From NCBI GenBank assembly GCA_937868025.1, contig CALMLJ010000155.1, forward strand, positions 1 through 38,339: DNA of 38,339 nucleotides, in the 5' to 3' direction. Origin of the DNA: an uncultured Acidimicrobiaceae bacterium (GTDB lineage: Bacteria; Actinomycetota; Acidimicrobiia; Acidimicrobiales; Microtrichaceae). Both the position numbers and the translations under genes were made by a program. The notes beneath the pieces were generated by a model. The model was not told the DNA's origin and did not search any database. It saw only the letters and a program-made list of their open reading frames with translations. Of the stretch, positions 16,262-24,848 are shown in pieces. Every line of letters begins with the position of its first letter. Position 1 is the first letter of the stretch.

Positions 16262-17332
16262 TCAGAGGCCCCAGGCGGCGACGAGGAGGCGGTGCTGTTC
16301 GAACACCAGGTCGGCGAACGCCGCGGTGTAGTTGCCGGCACCGGTGATCTGCGCCTTGAACTCGGCGTAGGGGCGGTCGGCGAACTCCGCGGTCGGCGGA
16401 GGATTGGGCGTGTAGGCCGGGCTGACCTCGAGGAAGTACGGCTCGGTCTCGAGATCGTCGCCGTCCCAGCACACGTCGAACGCGCCGTTGCGGAGACCGA
16501 GCGCATCCATCGCTCCGACGATCGTCGACCGCCACTGCTCGGGGAACGTCACGAAGTCGACCCCGCTGCCCTTGCGGGTGGTCGTCGGCATCCACTCGTC
16601 GGAAAGGTTGATCCGCCAGTAGTGGTGGACGATCTCTCCGCCGATCATCGTGACCCGCAGGTCGCGGCGCATGTCGAGCAGGCGTTGCACCAGCAGCTCG
16701 TAGGCGCCCTCGCCGGCCAGCTTCGACCGCAGCGCGGCGAGCTCGGCCGCGGACCCGACCTTGTGGACACCCTGGGAGTTGTTGCTGTGCGGCTCCTTCA
16801 CGAGCAACGGGAACTCGAACCCGGCCGCAGCGATCGCCGCGTCGACATCGGTGTCGCGTTCGACCACGATCGTCTCCGGCGACCTGATGCCGAGCTCGTC
16901 GAACCGGCGGTGCATGACCACCTTGTTCTCCCAGAGCTCGGCCTCGTCGGCGGAGGGGAACAGCGTGTTGCCCTGCGCTTCGAGCTGCCGGAGCGTGGTC
17001 ATGAGTGACGCCGAGTAGTTGAGCGACCGGTTCGGGTTGAACGCGTCGATCGAGTACACGATCGTCGAGTTGGTGACGGTCCCGATGGCCGGCCCGCGCA
17101 CGATGCGGAACTCTCGACCGGTCTCGACCAGCGCGTTGAGGAGCGCGGTGTCCTTCAGCACCAGGTCCCCCGCGCCCACGTAGCCCAGCCACGACTCGGG
17201 GTACCGATGGTGGGCCCAGAACACCAGGTCGGCCGACGACGAGCGACTCCGGCGGAGGCCACCGACGGGGAACCGCCGAGCCACTTCGGCGAGGAGCGCG
17301 ACCCGCTTCTTGATCTTGGACGAGACCGACAT
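16262..17332 (-). CDS. ATP-grasp (RimK/D-Ala ligase-like) protein
   Basis: This 356-aa protein has an ATP-grasp core. FPLLVKEPHSNNSQGVHKV (near residue 175) gives the ATP-binding lysine and flexible loop, YELLVQRLL is the hinge strand, and YFLEVSPAYTPNPP (near 305) supplies the metal-binding Glu/Asn region. An N-terminal ~120-residue pre-ATP-grasp domain precedes it. ATP-grasp enzymes join a carboxylate to an amine through an acyl-phosphate; the substrates here are unknown. ATG 17332 lies eight bases after TACCGT, consistent with a leaderless mRNA. The gene is divergent from an MFS exporter and upstream of an ABC-F gene, a layout reminiscent of small-molecule synthesis plus export. Confidence 0.75.
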   Translation of the reverse strand: MSVSSKIKKRVALLAEVARRFPVGGLRRSRSSSADLVFWAHHRYPESWLGYVGAGDLVLKDTALLNALVETGREFRIVRGPAIGTVTNSTIVYSIDAFNPNRSLNYSASLMTTLRQLEAQGNTLFPSADEAELWENKVVMHRRFDELGIRSPETIVVERDTDVDAAIAAAGFEFPLLVKEPHSNNSQGVHKVGSAAELAALRSKLAGEGAYELLVQRLLDMRRDLRVTMIGGEIVHHYWRINLSDEWMPTTTRKGSGVDFVTFPEQWRSTIVGAMDALGLRNGAFDVCWDGDDLETEPYFLEVSPAYTPNPPPTAEFADRPYAEFKAQITGAGNYTAAFADLVFEQHRLLVAAWGL

Positions 17333-17340
17333 CGGCGCTC

Positions 17341-17346
17341 ACGGTA
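17341..17346 (-). promoter_or_regulatory. Candidate -10 element for leaderless ATP-grasp transcript
   Basis: TACCGT on the minus strand ends eight bases before the ATG at 17332. No convincing -35 is visible. It matches the TANNNT-N7/8-start pattern seen at other genes in this window. Confidence 0.35.
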
Positions 17347-17459
17347 GCGGGTCGGAGGCTGCGAACCGCCCGAGCGGACTGGGCGCATCGTCCCAAGGAT
17401 CCGATCGACGTTCCCGTCTAGATTTCCGAGGGTCCTCCCCCGACGTTCGAGCAGTCCCC

Positions 17460-18710
17460 ATGATCGACGCACTCACAACCGATCGATCCGGCCGCGTGTC
17501 GGCTCAGTGGCGGACGTTCCGCGCCTACTGGCTGGGCCTCACGGTGTCGACGATCGGCGATTCCTTCACCCTGGTCGCCCTGCCGATCGCGGCGTACACG
17601 ATCAACCGATCGTCGGTGCTCGTCGGCTTCGTCGACATGATGGAGATCCTGTCCGGCGTGCTGCTCGGGTCGTTCCTCGGGATCGTGGCCGACCGGTCCG
17701 ATTCACGCACGGTGATGTTCTGGTCGGACGCGACGCGCGCCACCATGCTCCTCGCCCTCTCCGTCATGGCGTACTCCGACAGCTGGAACGAGTGGACGAT
17801 CCTGGCGCTCGCCTTCTGTCTGGGCGCGTTGCGCGCCTTCCACGACGGCGCCGAGAGCTCGATGTTGGCCACGATCATCCCGCCGTCCCGGGAGATGCAG
17901 GCGTTCGCCCGGATCAGCTCGGCGGAGTCCATCTCCCGGCTCATCGGCCCGTTCATCGGGGGCATCACGCTCGAGGTGGGGCTGTGGGTGGCGTTCGGGG
18001 TCGATGCGATGACCTTCGTCGTCGCCTCGATCATCGTCCTGACGCTGCCCCGCCAGCGGCAACCCGCCTCCGAGGTCCACCGCGACGACCGGCGATCGAT
18101 GCGGGCCGAGTTCGCCGAGGCGGTGGCCGCGATGCGGGCCCGACCCACCTACCTGGCGCTCGTGGGCGTGGGGGCGTTCGGCAACTTGGCCGGTCTGACC
18201 ATGGCCGGCCTGTTCGTGCCCTTCGCGACCGACATCCTGCGACTCCGGTCGGTCGGCCTCGGGTTCGGTCTGTTGCTCGCCGTCGCCGGCCTCGGCGGTC
18301 TGGCCGCCAACTGGGTCGCGAATCGCCAGGCGAGCCATGACCCTCGCACCGCCGGGTTGTCGATGGCCGTCGTCGCCGCCTTCGTGCTGATCGCCGGGGC
18401 GCTCCCCTCGATCATCACCTCGGTGCTCGCCATGTTCGCGATGGGGGGTGGCATCGCCTTCTACCAGTCGAACTACGCGGCCTACCGCCAGGAGGTCTTC
18501 GCTCCGGAGCTGCTCGGGCGCGTGTCGATGGTGACCCGAACGATCTTCTACCTGACGATGACCGTCGGCTTCGCGACCGGCGGGTTCATCGCCGACGGCC
18601 TGGGTCCGGACCGGCTGTTCATCATCTTCGGAGCGATCGCGCTCGCCGGCGTGATGGCCGTTGGGTTCATCCCGCTCGAGATCGACCCCGAAACGGGTCA
18701 GACGATCTGA
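17460..18710 (+). CDS. MFS transporter (EntS/MFS_3-like exporter)
   Basis: This 416-aa membrane protein has about 12 hydrophobic helices. The loop LGIVADRSDSRTVMFWSD, near residue 75, is the conserved cytoplasmic loop 2-3 motif of MFS proteins. SRLIGPFIGGI near 160 fits motif C of drug/H+ antiporters, and SNYAAYRQEVFAPELLGRVSMV near 340 is typical of the EntS-like branch. It probably exports a small molecule. ATG 17460 follows a TAGATT -10-like element (17419-17424) with a ~30-base leader. It is divergent from the ATP-grasp gene and overlaps the convergent GGDEF-EAL gene by 13 bp. Substrate unknown. Confidence 0.85.
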   Translation: MIDALTTDRSGRVSAQWRTFRAYWLGLTVSTIGDSFTLVALPIAAYTINRSSVLVGFVDMMEILSGVLLGSFLGIVADRSDSRTVMFWSDATRATMLLALSVMAYSDSWNEWTILALAFCLGALRAFHDGAESSMLATIIPPSREMQAFARISSAESISRLIGPFIGGITLEVGLWVAFGVDAMTFVVASIIVLTLPRQRQPASEVHRDDRRSMRAEFAEAVAAMRARPTYLALVGVGAFGNLAGLTMAGLFVPFATDILRLRSVGLGFGLLLAVAGLGGLAANWVANRQASHDPRTAGLSMAVVAAFVLIAGALPSIITSVLAMFAMGGGIAFYQSNYAAYRQEVFAPELLGRVSMVTRTIFYLTMTVGFATGGFIADGLGPDRLFIIFGAIALAGVMAVGFIPLEIDPETGQTI

Positions 18711-21253
18711 GCGGTCGCGAACTTCGGGTCGTACCCGGGTTCGCGGCGCTGGCGCTCCCGGTCCCTGAGCCACCGCAGCGTCTGATCGGCACTCATCGGG
18801 CGGGCGAGGTAGAAGCCCTGCACCGAGTCGCAGCCGAGCTCGATCAGCTTGTCGAGCGTGGGCTGGTCCTCCACCCCCTCGGCGATGACCTCCAGCCCGA
18901 GGTTGTGACCCAGCTCGGTCACCGACTTCACGATCGCAGCGTCGTCGTGGTCCTCGCTCACGTACGTCACGAACGAGCGGTCGACCTTGAGCTGACCGAC
19001 GGGCATGCGCTTCAGCTGAGCGAGCGACGAGTAGCCCATGCCGAAGTCGTCGATACTCAGACGGATGCCCCGGTCGTGGAGCCGGCCGAGCACTGCCAAC
19101 GCTTGCTCGGGGTCGGCCATGATCGTCCCCTCGGTCACCTCCAACGTGAGGCAGTCGGGGCCGAGCCCGGCGAGGTCGAGCTGCCGCATGACCCGATCGA
19201 CCAGGTGTTCGTCGGAGAGGCAGCGCACCGACAGGTTCACGGCGACGTGAAGGTCGAACCCGTGGCTCCGCCACTGGCGGATCCGCTCGAGGCTCTGTTC
19301 CAACATGAGGTAGGTGAGGTCGCGAATGAGACCGCTCTGTTCGGCGATGGGGATGAACTGGTCGGGCACGATGTTGCCGTGCTCGCGGTGGGTCCAGCGG
19401 GCGAGTGCCTCGACCGAGATGACGTCACCGGTGACCAAGTCGATCTCCGGTTGGAAGTACGCCTCGATCTCCCCCCGTTCGACGGCGTGCCGGAGGTCAG
19501 CCGCCAACGACAGGCGCTTGGGGCTGTACGGGTCATCGGTGCGGTCGTAGAACACCGTGCCGAGGTGCTGGCCCTTGGCGATGTACATCGCGACGTCGGC
19601 CTGCCGCAGCATGGTCGACCCGTCGACGGAAGGACCGTCGGGATCGGTGACGGAGATGCCGACGCTCGCGGTGATGTCGACACGCACGTCGGCGATCTCC
19701 ATCGACTCCTCGATGACGGCTTTCACGTCGGCAGCGATCTTCGCGACTGCCTCGACGCCGCCGTCGGTGACCATGAGGACGGCGAACTCGTCTCCACCGA
19801 GCCGCGACACCACGAGATCGCGGTCGGAAGCGAGGAGGTCCAACCGCCGGGCGAGTTCTGCCAACAAATCGTCGCCGTGGTGGTGACCGAGCGTGTCGTT
19901 CACTTCCTTGAAGTGGTCGATGTCGATCAACGCGACCGCGACGACGTCGGAAGCGGCGCGGTCGGCGAGTGCCCGACGGGTCTGCAGGTCGAACATCACA
20001 CGGTTGGGCAGCGCGGTGAGCGCGTCGTGCAGCGCTTCGTGCTCCCGCTGGGCGACCTCGTCACGGAGTTGATCGACGAGTTGGGAGTTCTGCAGCGCAA
20101 CGCTTGCATGGTTCACGAACATCTCGAAGAGGCGCCGGTCGGCCTCGGAGAACGTGACCCCGCGGTCCGTCGCGACGCGCAGGACGGCGATCGGGCCGGC
20201 CGACCCCTGCAGCGTCGCCTGAAGGGTTCGCTGATCATTGGACTCGACGCTCCCGAACCGGTCGGTGTCGCCGTCGGAGTCGCCCGTGGACGACAACAGC
20301 GCGAGGGTCTCCGGCGAGATGCCGCCGCCCTCGTCGGGGTCGAGCGCCCGCACGCCCTCGGTGCGGGTGGCACGGAAGCGCCTCGCATCGTCACCGTCGG
20401 ACAGCGACACCGTGAGCTCCGCCACCTCGGCCCCGAGCAGATCGAGCGCCTGGTCGAGCATGCCGCGGATCGAGCCTTCCTGGGCCCGCACGAGGTCGAG
20501 GGTCTGGGTGGACTCGTAGAGGCGGTTCAGCCCCTCGTGGTGGTTGAGCAGGGAGATGTAGTTGCGGTAGACGACCACCAGGACGACGGCGAGTGCGCCC
20601 ACGAGCCATGCGAGGCGAGCGTCCGCGACCACGAGGCGCAGCGCGAGGAACGTCAAGGTCGCATTGATCGCAGCGACGGCCACCATCACGATGCCCGAGG
20701 ACAACGAGCTGCGATCGGGCCGCGTGCCCCGGAACCATCCCAGCAGCGCGACGCGGAACGAACAGGCCACGGCGGCGGCCATCATCGCCAGCGCTGCGCC
20801 GAACCATGCCGACAACGTGATGGTTCCCGACTCGGGCGCGAGCGCGTGGAAGATCACGAGGATCACACCACAGTCGAGGGCGAAGCCGGAGACGTTGAAC
20901 AGCAGGATCGACGGGCGGTATCCCAACGCCGTGAGCGCGATCACTCCACCGATCAGGTTGGCGAGAAGGAGGTCTCGTCCCGACAACGAGAACAGTCCGA
21001 CGACGAAGGGGATCTCGACCAGCGTTGCGAAGACGACGGATCGCTTGATCCTGAATCGGAGTTCGATTCCGTCGCACAGCGCGAATGGGAGCACCATCGC
21101 CCACCACGGCACGGCGAGGTTCGGCATGAGCGCGCCGCGCCCGCCGATGGCCAGGGGATAGAGCGCAATCGCGACGCCGAGCGTGAGGATCGAAGTGACG
21201 ACCGCGCGCCGGTCGACCTCAGTCCATCGCGAGCTCGCGGTTGTCGGGGTCAC
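18698..21253 (-). CDS. Membrane GGDEF-EAL protein (diguanylate cyclase/phosphodiesterase)
   Basis: This 851-aa protein has an N-terminal block of ~7-8 helices (residues 15-235), then a GAF-like domain (~240-390). A GGDEF domain follows with intact SRLGGDEFAVL near 483-493. The EAL domain has VEALARW near 620, NLSVRCL, VTEGTIM, IDDFGMGYSSLAQLKRMP with the catalytic DD, LKVDRS and VIAEGVED, all present. It could make and break cyclic di-GMP. The inhibitory RxxD site five residues before GGDEF is absent (DRDL). I prefer GTG 21253 over TTG 21277 because GAAGAGAA lies upstream. Cyclic di-GMP often controls exopolysaccharide, so it may regulate the surrounding locus. Confidence 0.9.
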   Translation of the reverse strand: MTPTTASSRWTEVDRRAVVTSILTLGVAIALYPLAIGGRGALMPNLAVPWWAMVLPFALCDGIELRFRIKRSVVFATLVEIPFVVGLFSLSGRDLLLANLIGGVIALTALGYRPSILLFNVSGFALDCGVILVIFHALAPESGTITLSAWFGAALAMMAAAVACSFRVALLGWFRGTRPDRSSLSSGIVMVAVAAINATLTFLALRLVVADARLAWLVGALAVVLVVVYRNYISLLNHHEGLNRLYESTQTLDLVRAQEGSIRGMLDQALDLLGAEVAELTVSLSDGDDARRFRATRTEGVRALDPDEGGGISPETLALLSSTGDSDGDTDRFGSVESNDQRTLQATLQGSAGPIAVLRVATDRGVTFSEADRRLFEMFVNHASVALQNSQLVDQLRDEVAQREHEALHDALTALPNRVMFDLQTRRALADRAASDVVAVALIDIDHFKEVNDTLGHHHGDDLLAELARRLDLLASDRDLVVSRLGGDEFAVLMVTDGGVEAVAKIAADVKAVIEESMEIADVRVDITASVGISVTDPDGPSVDGSTMLRQADVAMYIAKGQHLGTVFYDRTDDPYSPKRLSLAADLRHAVERGEIEAYFQPEIDLVTGDVISVEALARWTHREHGNIVPDQFIPIAEQSGLIRDLTYLMLEQSLERIRQWRSHGFDLHVAVNLSVRCLSDEHLVDRVMRQLDLAGLGPDCLTLEVTEGTIMADPEQALAVLGRLHDRGIRLSIDDFGMGYSSLAQLKRMPVGQLKVDRSFVTYVSEDHDDAAIVKSVTELGHNLGLEVIAEGVEDQPTLDKLIELGCDSVQGFYLARPMSADQTLRWLRDRERQRREPGYDPKFATAQIV

Positions 21254-21361
21254 CCGATTCTCTTCGGTTCTCCCCAACCGTTACTGAACAGTTCTGCCAA
21301 GCACTGGCGTTCACGCCCACATTGCCCGGTCGGATCTGGGTCGAACGGCCCCCCGAACCCC

Positions 21362-21390
21362 TTGCAAAGGTAGGCCATTCGACCTAGCTT
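21362..21390 (+). promoter_or_regulatory. Strong sigma70-like promoter of an orphan short transcript
   Basis: TTGCAA (21362-21367) and TAGCTT (21385-21390) are exactly 17 bases apart in an otherwise GC-rich intergenic region. Transcription would start near 21396-21398. The only downstream element before the convergent gene is a hairpin, so it drives a short RNA. Confidence 0.55.
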
Positions 21391-21395
21391 CCCCC

Positions 21396-21492
21396 ATGTC
21401 ACCAAACACTCCGTTGAAGGGAGAAGGCGCATGGGTCACGCTAAGTGAGTCATCAACGCTGAGGGGCGATTCCTGCGGGGGTCGCCCCTCAG
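21396..21492 (+). ncRNA. Candidate ~95-nt RNA, possibly encoding a five-residue peptide
   Basis: The stretch from the predicted start near 21396 to the hairpin end at 21492 has no recognisable gene. Inside it GGGAGAAGG precedes ATG 21431, which opens a five-codon frame (MGHAK) stopping at 21448. The spacing between ribosome binding site and ATG is good. It could be a regulatory RNA, a leader peptide whose downstream gene is missing, or a tiny ORF. No known RNA family is recognised. Confidence 0.35.
21459..21492. terminator. Perfect 11-bp hairpin, probably a two-way terminator
   Basis: CTGAGGGGCGA (21459-21469) pairs perfectly with TCGCCCCTCAG (21482-21492) around a 12-base loop. It includes the stop codon of the HAD gene on the minus strand and closes the short plus-strand transcript. 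Confidence 0.6.
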
Positions 21493-22049
21493 TCGCGCTC
21501 GAGGCCTTTTCCGGTCAGCGTGACGATATCGTCCCAGCCCCGATAGGTGAGGGATACTCCCGCGAGCAGATCGATCACGTCGGTATAGAACTCGATCTCG
21601 CCGGTCTCGTGGCCTCGGGAGAGGTCGTCCCAGAACGTGACGTGGCGACCCCGGGCGAGTCGCCGGAGGTACGGCACCTTTGCCGCCGCCGACGGCACCA
21701 CCAGCACCCGATCGGGTCGCACGGAAAAGCCGTTCCCGCGCAGCCAGCGATACGTGACCGGCCACTCCCACAGGTTGCGATGTGACAGGTAGATGATCGT
21801 CGCACCCTCGGCGGCAGGAGCGTCGTGGGCGACCCCCTTCACGTTGGGCAGCACCTCGAGGGACGCGAGTCGGGACTGCTGCGAGTCGAACGGGCGCAGG
21901 AACGACGGCCATGCGTCGGCGATGGTGTTGTCGATGTCGAGCACCACGATCTTGTCGCCGGGCTGGGTGGTGCGAAGCACCCACCCCACCTGCACCCAGG
22001 CGATCGCCCCGGCGAGCAGTTCGACCGCCCGTTTGAGGCGCGCCTTCAC
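21489..22049 (-). CDS. HAD-superfamily phosphatase-like protein
   Basis: This 186-aa protein has the HAD nucleophile motif VVLDIDNTIADAW, with Asp38 and Asp40. A motif-II serine lies in IIYLSHRN near 90, a motif-III lysine in AAAKVPYL near 125, and the acidic pair is in TFWDDLSRGHE near 140. It begins with a hydrophobic/cationic helix (residues 5-25) that may hold it at the membrane. Substrate is unknown; phosphosugars or phosphate esters are usual. The GTG start at 22049 overlaps the upstream aminotransferase stop by four bases (GTGA), so the two enzymes probably work in one pathway. Confidence 0.72.
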   Translation of the reverse strand: MKARLKRAVELLAGAIAWVQVGWVLRTTQPGDKIVVLDIDNTIADAWPSFLRPFDSQQSRLASLEVLPNVKGVAHDAPAAEGATIIYLSHRNLWEWPVTYRWLRGNGFSVRPDRVLVVPSAAAKVPYLRRLARGRHVTFWDDLSRGHETGEIEFYTDVIDLLAGVSLTYRGWDDIVTLTGKGLERD

Positions 22050-23230
22050 GAGTCCTTCGAACCGAGCACGTCGGACAGCGCGTCGATGATCATCTGGTTC
22101 TCACGCAGACCGCGGGAGGCGATCCGCAGGAACTGGCCGTCGAGACCGATCTTGTCGCTGCACGTGCGCACGTAGACGCCGTGCCGCACCAGCAGGTGCT
22201 GCATGACCTCATCGGCGGTCACCCCGCCGACGATCTCCACCAGTGCGAAGTTGGCCATCGACGGATACACGACGACGCCGCCCACCTTGGCGAGCTGGCG
22301 GTAGAACAGCTGCGTTTCGAGGATGTACTGCTTACGAACGATGTCGTAGCGCTCGAGGAAGTCCGCGCGGCAGTAGAGACGGAAGAAGTACTCCGCCAGA
22401 CCGTTCGAGTTCCACAGGTACCCGTTGCGCAGAAGGGCATCGATGCGGTCCGGGTGCATCACGGCGTAGCCAGCGCGGATGCCGGCGATGCCGAAGTCCT
22501 TCGACATCGACTTCACGACGACGAGGTTCGGGAACTGCTCGCACTCGGCGATGATCGAACGGATGTCCAAGTTGAGATCTTCGAACGCGAAGTGGATGAA
22601 ACTCTCGTCGACGATCGCCGTCACGTCGTCGGGCAGTCCGCGGAGGATCGTGAGCAGGTCCTCGTAGGAGAAGTAGGAACCGTCGGGGTTGTTGGGATTG
22701 ATGAGCGTGACGACGTCGGGTTCGGTCTCGGCGACCTTGGCCAGGTAGTCGTGGGGGTCGAGCTTGAACTCGTCGGTCTTCGCGAGCGTGTGGAAGACGA
22801 CGTCGACCCGGCCCTCGGCGAACTCGTAGTACGACGAGAACGTCGGCAGGGTCACGAGCACCCGCCGCTTGGCGAAGTTGTGGATCACCGCCTGGATGAT
22901 CTCGATCGCCCCGTTGCCGACGAAGACACGGTCCTCGGGGATACCGAGGTGGCCGGCCAGCAGCGCACCGATGACCTGGTTCTGCGACGGGTAGAACTCG
23001 AGCACATCGCGGATGGCACCGGTATCGAGCAGCTCGGACTTGAAGTAGTCGAGGAACAACTGTGTCGCATAGGGATTGGAGATGAAGCAGGCGTCGACCG
23101 CGATCTCCAGCTCCGGCATCTGCTCCCGCAACGTGAGCAGGCTCGGTGAATGGCTGCCCGCCTCGTCCTTCAAAGTGGCCAGCCGTCCGGCGACGACCGC
23201 CTCGTCGCTGGTGAACTCACGTAGACCCAT
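22046..23230 (-). CDS. Class I/II PLP-dependent aminotransferase (HisC/CobD-like)
   Basis: This 394-aa fold-type I PLP enzyme shows VGNGAIEIIQ near residue 104, LINPNNPDGS at 176-185, IVDESFIHF at 206-214 and the PLP Schiff-base Lys244 in VKSMSKDFGIAGIRAG. An arginine near the C-terminus (LRIASRG) would bind the carboxylate. It resembles histidinol-phosphate aminotransferase and threonine-phosphate decarboxylase, but the extended N-terminus and HAD partner argue against plain histidine synthesis. ATG 23230 lies eight bases after TAGCCT, a leaderless arrangement. It is divergent from the GH13 gene. Possible role: making an amino alcohol or phosphate substituent for the surface glycan; this is inference. 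Confidence 0.75.
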   Translation of the reverse strand: MGLREFTSDEAVVAGRLATLKDEAGSHSPSLLTLREQMPELEIAVDACFISNPYATQLFLDYFKSELLDTGAIRDVLEFYPSQNQVIGALLAGHLGIPEDRVFVGNGAIEIIQAVIHNFAKRRVLVTLPTFSSYYEFAEGRVDVVFHTLAKTDEFKLDPHDYLAKVAETEPDVVTLINPNNPDGSYFSYEDLLTILRGLPDDVTAIVDESFIHFAFEDLNLDIRSIIAECEQFPNLVVVKSMSKDFGIAGIRAGYAVMHPDRIDALLRNGYLWNSNGLAEYFFRLYCRADFLERYDIVRKQYILETQLFYRQLAKVGGVVVYPSMANFALVEIVGGVTADEVMQHLLVRHGVYVRTCSDKIGLDGQFLRIASRGLRENQMIIDALSDVLGSKDS

Positions 23231-23238
23231 GAGGTGGG

Positions 23239-23244
23239 AGGCTA
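23239..23244 (-). promoter_or_regulatory. Candidate -10 element for leaderless aminotransferase transcript
   Basis: TAGCCT on the minus strand ends eight bases before the ATG at 23230. A clear -35 is not visible. It fits the leaderless pattern at other starts in the window. Confidence 0.35.
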
Positions 23245-23282
23245 TCGAGCGAGCGCCGCGACGCCACGCGAGACTGCCGCCC

Positions 23283-24848
23283 ATGTCGAACACCGAGCCG
23301 TCGAGCACCGAACCGTCGGACCCAGCCCTCCCGTGGTGGAAGACCGCCGTCGGGTACCAGATCTACCCCCGGTCCTTCTGCGACACGACCGGCAACGGCA
23401 TCGGAGACCTCGACGGGGTCCGCCGCCATCTCGACCACATCGCGGACCTCGGCGTCGATGCCCTCTGGCTGTCGCCGTTCTTCCCGTCACCGATGGCGGA
23501 CTACGGCTACGACGTCGCCGACTTCTGCGGAGTCGACCCGCTGTTCGGCGATCTCGCCACCTTCGACGCCCTCGTGGCAGAGGCACACGGTCGCGGGCTG
23601 CGCGTCATCATCGACTGGGTCCCCAACCACACATCGGATCAGCACCCCTGGTTCGTCGAATCGCGGTCGTCGACCGACAACCCCAAACGCGACTGGTACC
23701 ACTGGCGCGACCCGGCCCCGGACGGCGGCGCCCCCAACAACTGGATCGAATCGCTGACCTTCGGCCCGGCGTGGACCTTCGACGAGACGACGGGTCAGTG
23801 CTACCTCCACTGCTTCCTCTCCCAACAGCCCGACCTCAACTGGGGCAATCCTGAGGTCGTCGCCGCGATGCACGACACGCTGCGCTTCTGGCTCGATCGC
23901 GGCGTCGACGGCTTCCGCATGGACGTGGTCCACCTGATCGGCAAGGACCCGGCGCTCCCCGACGAACCGCCCGATGTGGCCGGTCTCCCCCATACGATCC
24001 TCAACGACCGGCCCGAAACCCACGCGCTGCTCCGCGAGCTGCGGACGCTGCTCGACTCCTACGACGGCGACCGGATGGCCGTCGGCGAGGTCTACCTGCT
24101 CGACACCGACCTGGTGGCCTCCCACTACGGCAACGGGGACGAGCTGCACCTGTGCTTCAACTTCCCGCCGCTGTACGCCCCCTTCGACGCCGACGCGTGG
24201 CGCACCCAGATCTCCACGACGACCGCAGCGCTCGGACCTCGCGACGCATGGCCGACCTGGGTGCTGTCGAACCACGACAATCCTCGACACCGCACCCGCT
24301 ACGGCAACTCCGAGGAGGTGGCGCGGGCCGCGGCGGTCCTGCTCCTCACCATTCGAGGCACACCGTTCCTGTACGCCGGCGAGGAGGTCGGCATGCAGGA
24401 CGCGGTCGTCGCGCCCGAACAGGTGCACGACCCGGCCGGTCGTGACGGGTGCCGGGCCCCGTTGCCGTGGACGCCCGAGGCTTCCCACGGCTGGGCGACC
24501 GACGACACCTGGCTCCCGTGGCCACCCGACGCCGCCGCAGCGAACGCCGCCACCCAACAGGACGACCCGGCGTCGATGCTGTCGCTCTACCGGACGCTGC
24601 TCTCGTTGCGACGCTCGACGCCGGCGCTGTCGCAGGGCGACCTCGCACTCCACCTCGACACCGGCCCGGTGCTGGTGTTCGACCGCACCGACGGGCCCTC
24701 GACGTTCACGGTCGCGATCAACATGAGTGGGGCCGACACGACGACGACGGCCGCCGGGACGCTCGTGCTCTCGAGCCGAGCGGGTGGCCGGTCGACCTTC
24801 GACGGGACCCTCGACGCCTACGAGGCCGTCGTCCTCAGCGCCGGCTGA
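23283..24848 (+). CDS. GH13 alpha-glucosidase/alpha-amylase family enzyme
   Basis: This 521-aa protein is a GH13 hydrolase. YQIYPRSF at residues 25-32 and DYGYDVADF at 73-81 lead to DWVPNHTS at 111-118 (region I). Region II is GFRMDVVHL with nucleophile Asp214, then VGEVYLL with acid/base Glu269 and LSNHDNPRH with Asp332. There is no signal peptide, so it is cytoplasmic, as for oligo-1,6- or maltose-type alpha-glucosidases that process glycogen or trehalose products. A C-terminal beta domain follows residue ~440. ATG 23283 lies seven bases after GAGACT, a possible -10. It overlaps the convergent carrier gene by 14 bp. Confidence 0.92.
   Translation: MSNTEPSSTEPSDPALPWWKTAVGYQIYPRSFCDTTGNGIGDLDGVRRHLDHIADLGVDALWLSPFFPSPMADYGYDVADFCGVDPLFGDLATFDALVAEAHGRGLRVIIDWVPNHTSDQHPWFVESRSSTDNPKRDWYHWRDPAPDGGAPNNWIESLTFGPAWTFDETTGQCYLHCFLSQQPDLNWGNPEVVAAMHDTLRFWLDRGVDGFRMDVVHLIGKDPALPDEPPDVAGLPHTILNDRPETHALLRELRTLLDSYDGDRMAVGEVYLLDTDLVASHYGNGDELHLCFNFPPLYAPFDADAWRTQISTTTAALGPRDAWPTWVLSNHDNPRHRTRYGNSEEVARAAAVLLLTIRGTPFLYAGEEVGMQDAVVAPEQVHDPAGRDGCRAPLPWTPEASHGWATDDTWLPWPPDAAAANAATQQDDPASMLSLYRTLLSLRRSTPALSQGDLALHLDTGPVLVFDRTDGPSTFTVAINMSGADTTTTAAGTLVLSSRAGGRSTFDGTLDAYEAVVLSAG

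Noticed and set aside
18905..21373. Plus-strand open frame of 822 codons opposite the GGDEF-EAL gene
   Set aside because: Composition is rich in His, Arg, Val and Asp with no motif. It mirrors a well-supported gene; long antisense frames are common at this GC content.
21431..21514. Read-through of the TGA after MGHAK as a longer or selenoprotein-like ORF
   Set aside because: The frame continues only as Arg-rich sequence over the convergent gene, and the hairpin is a better fit to a terminator than to a recoding element.
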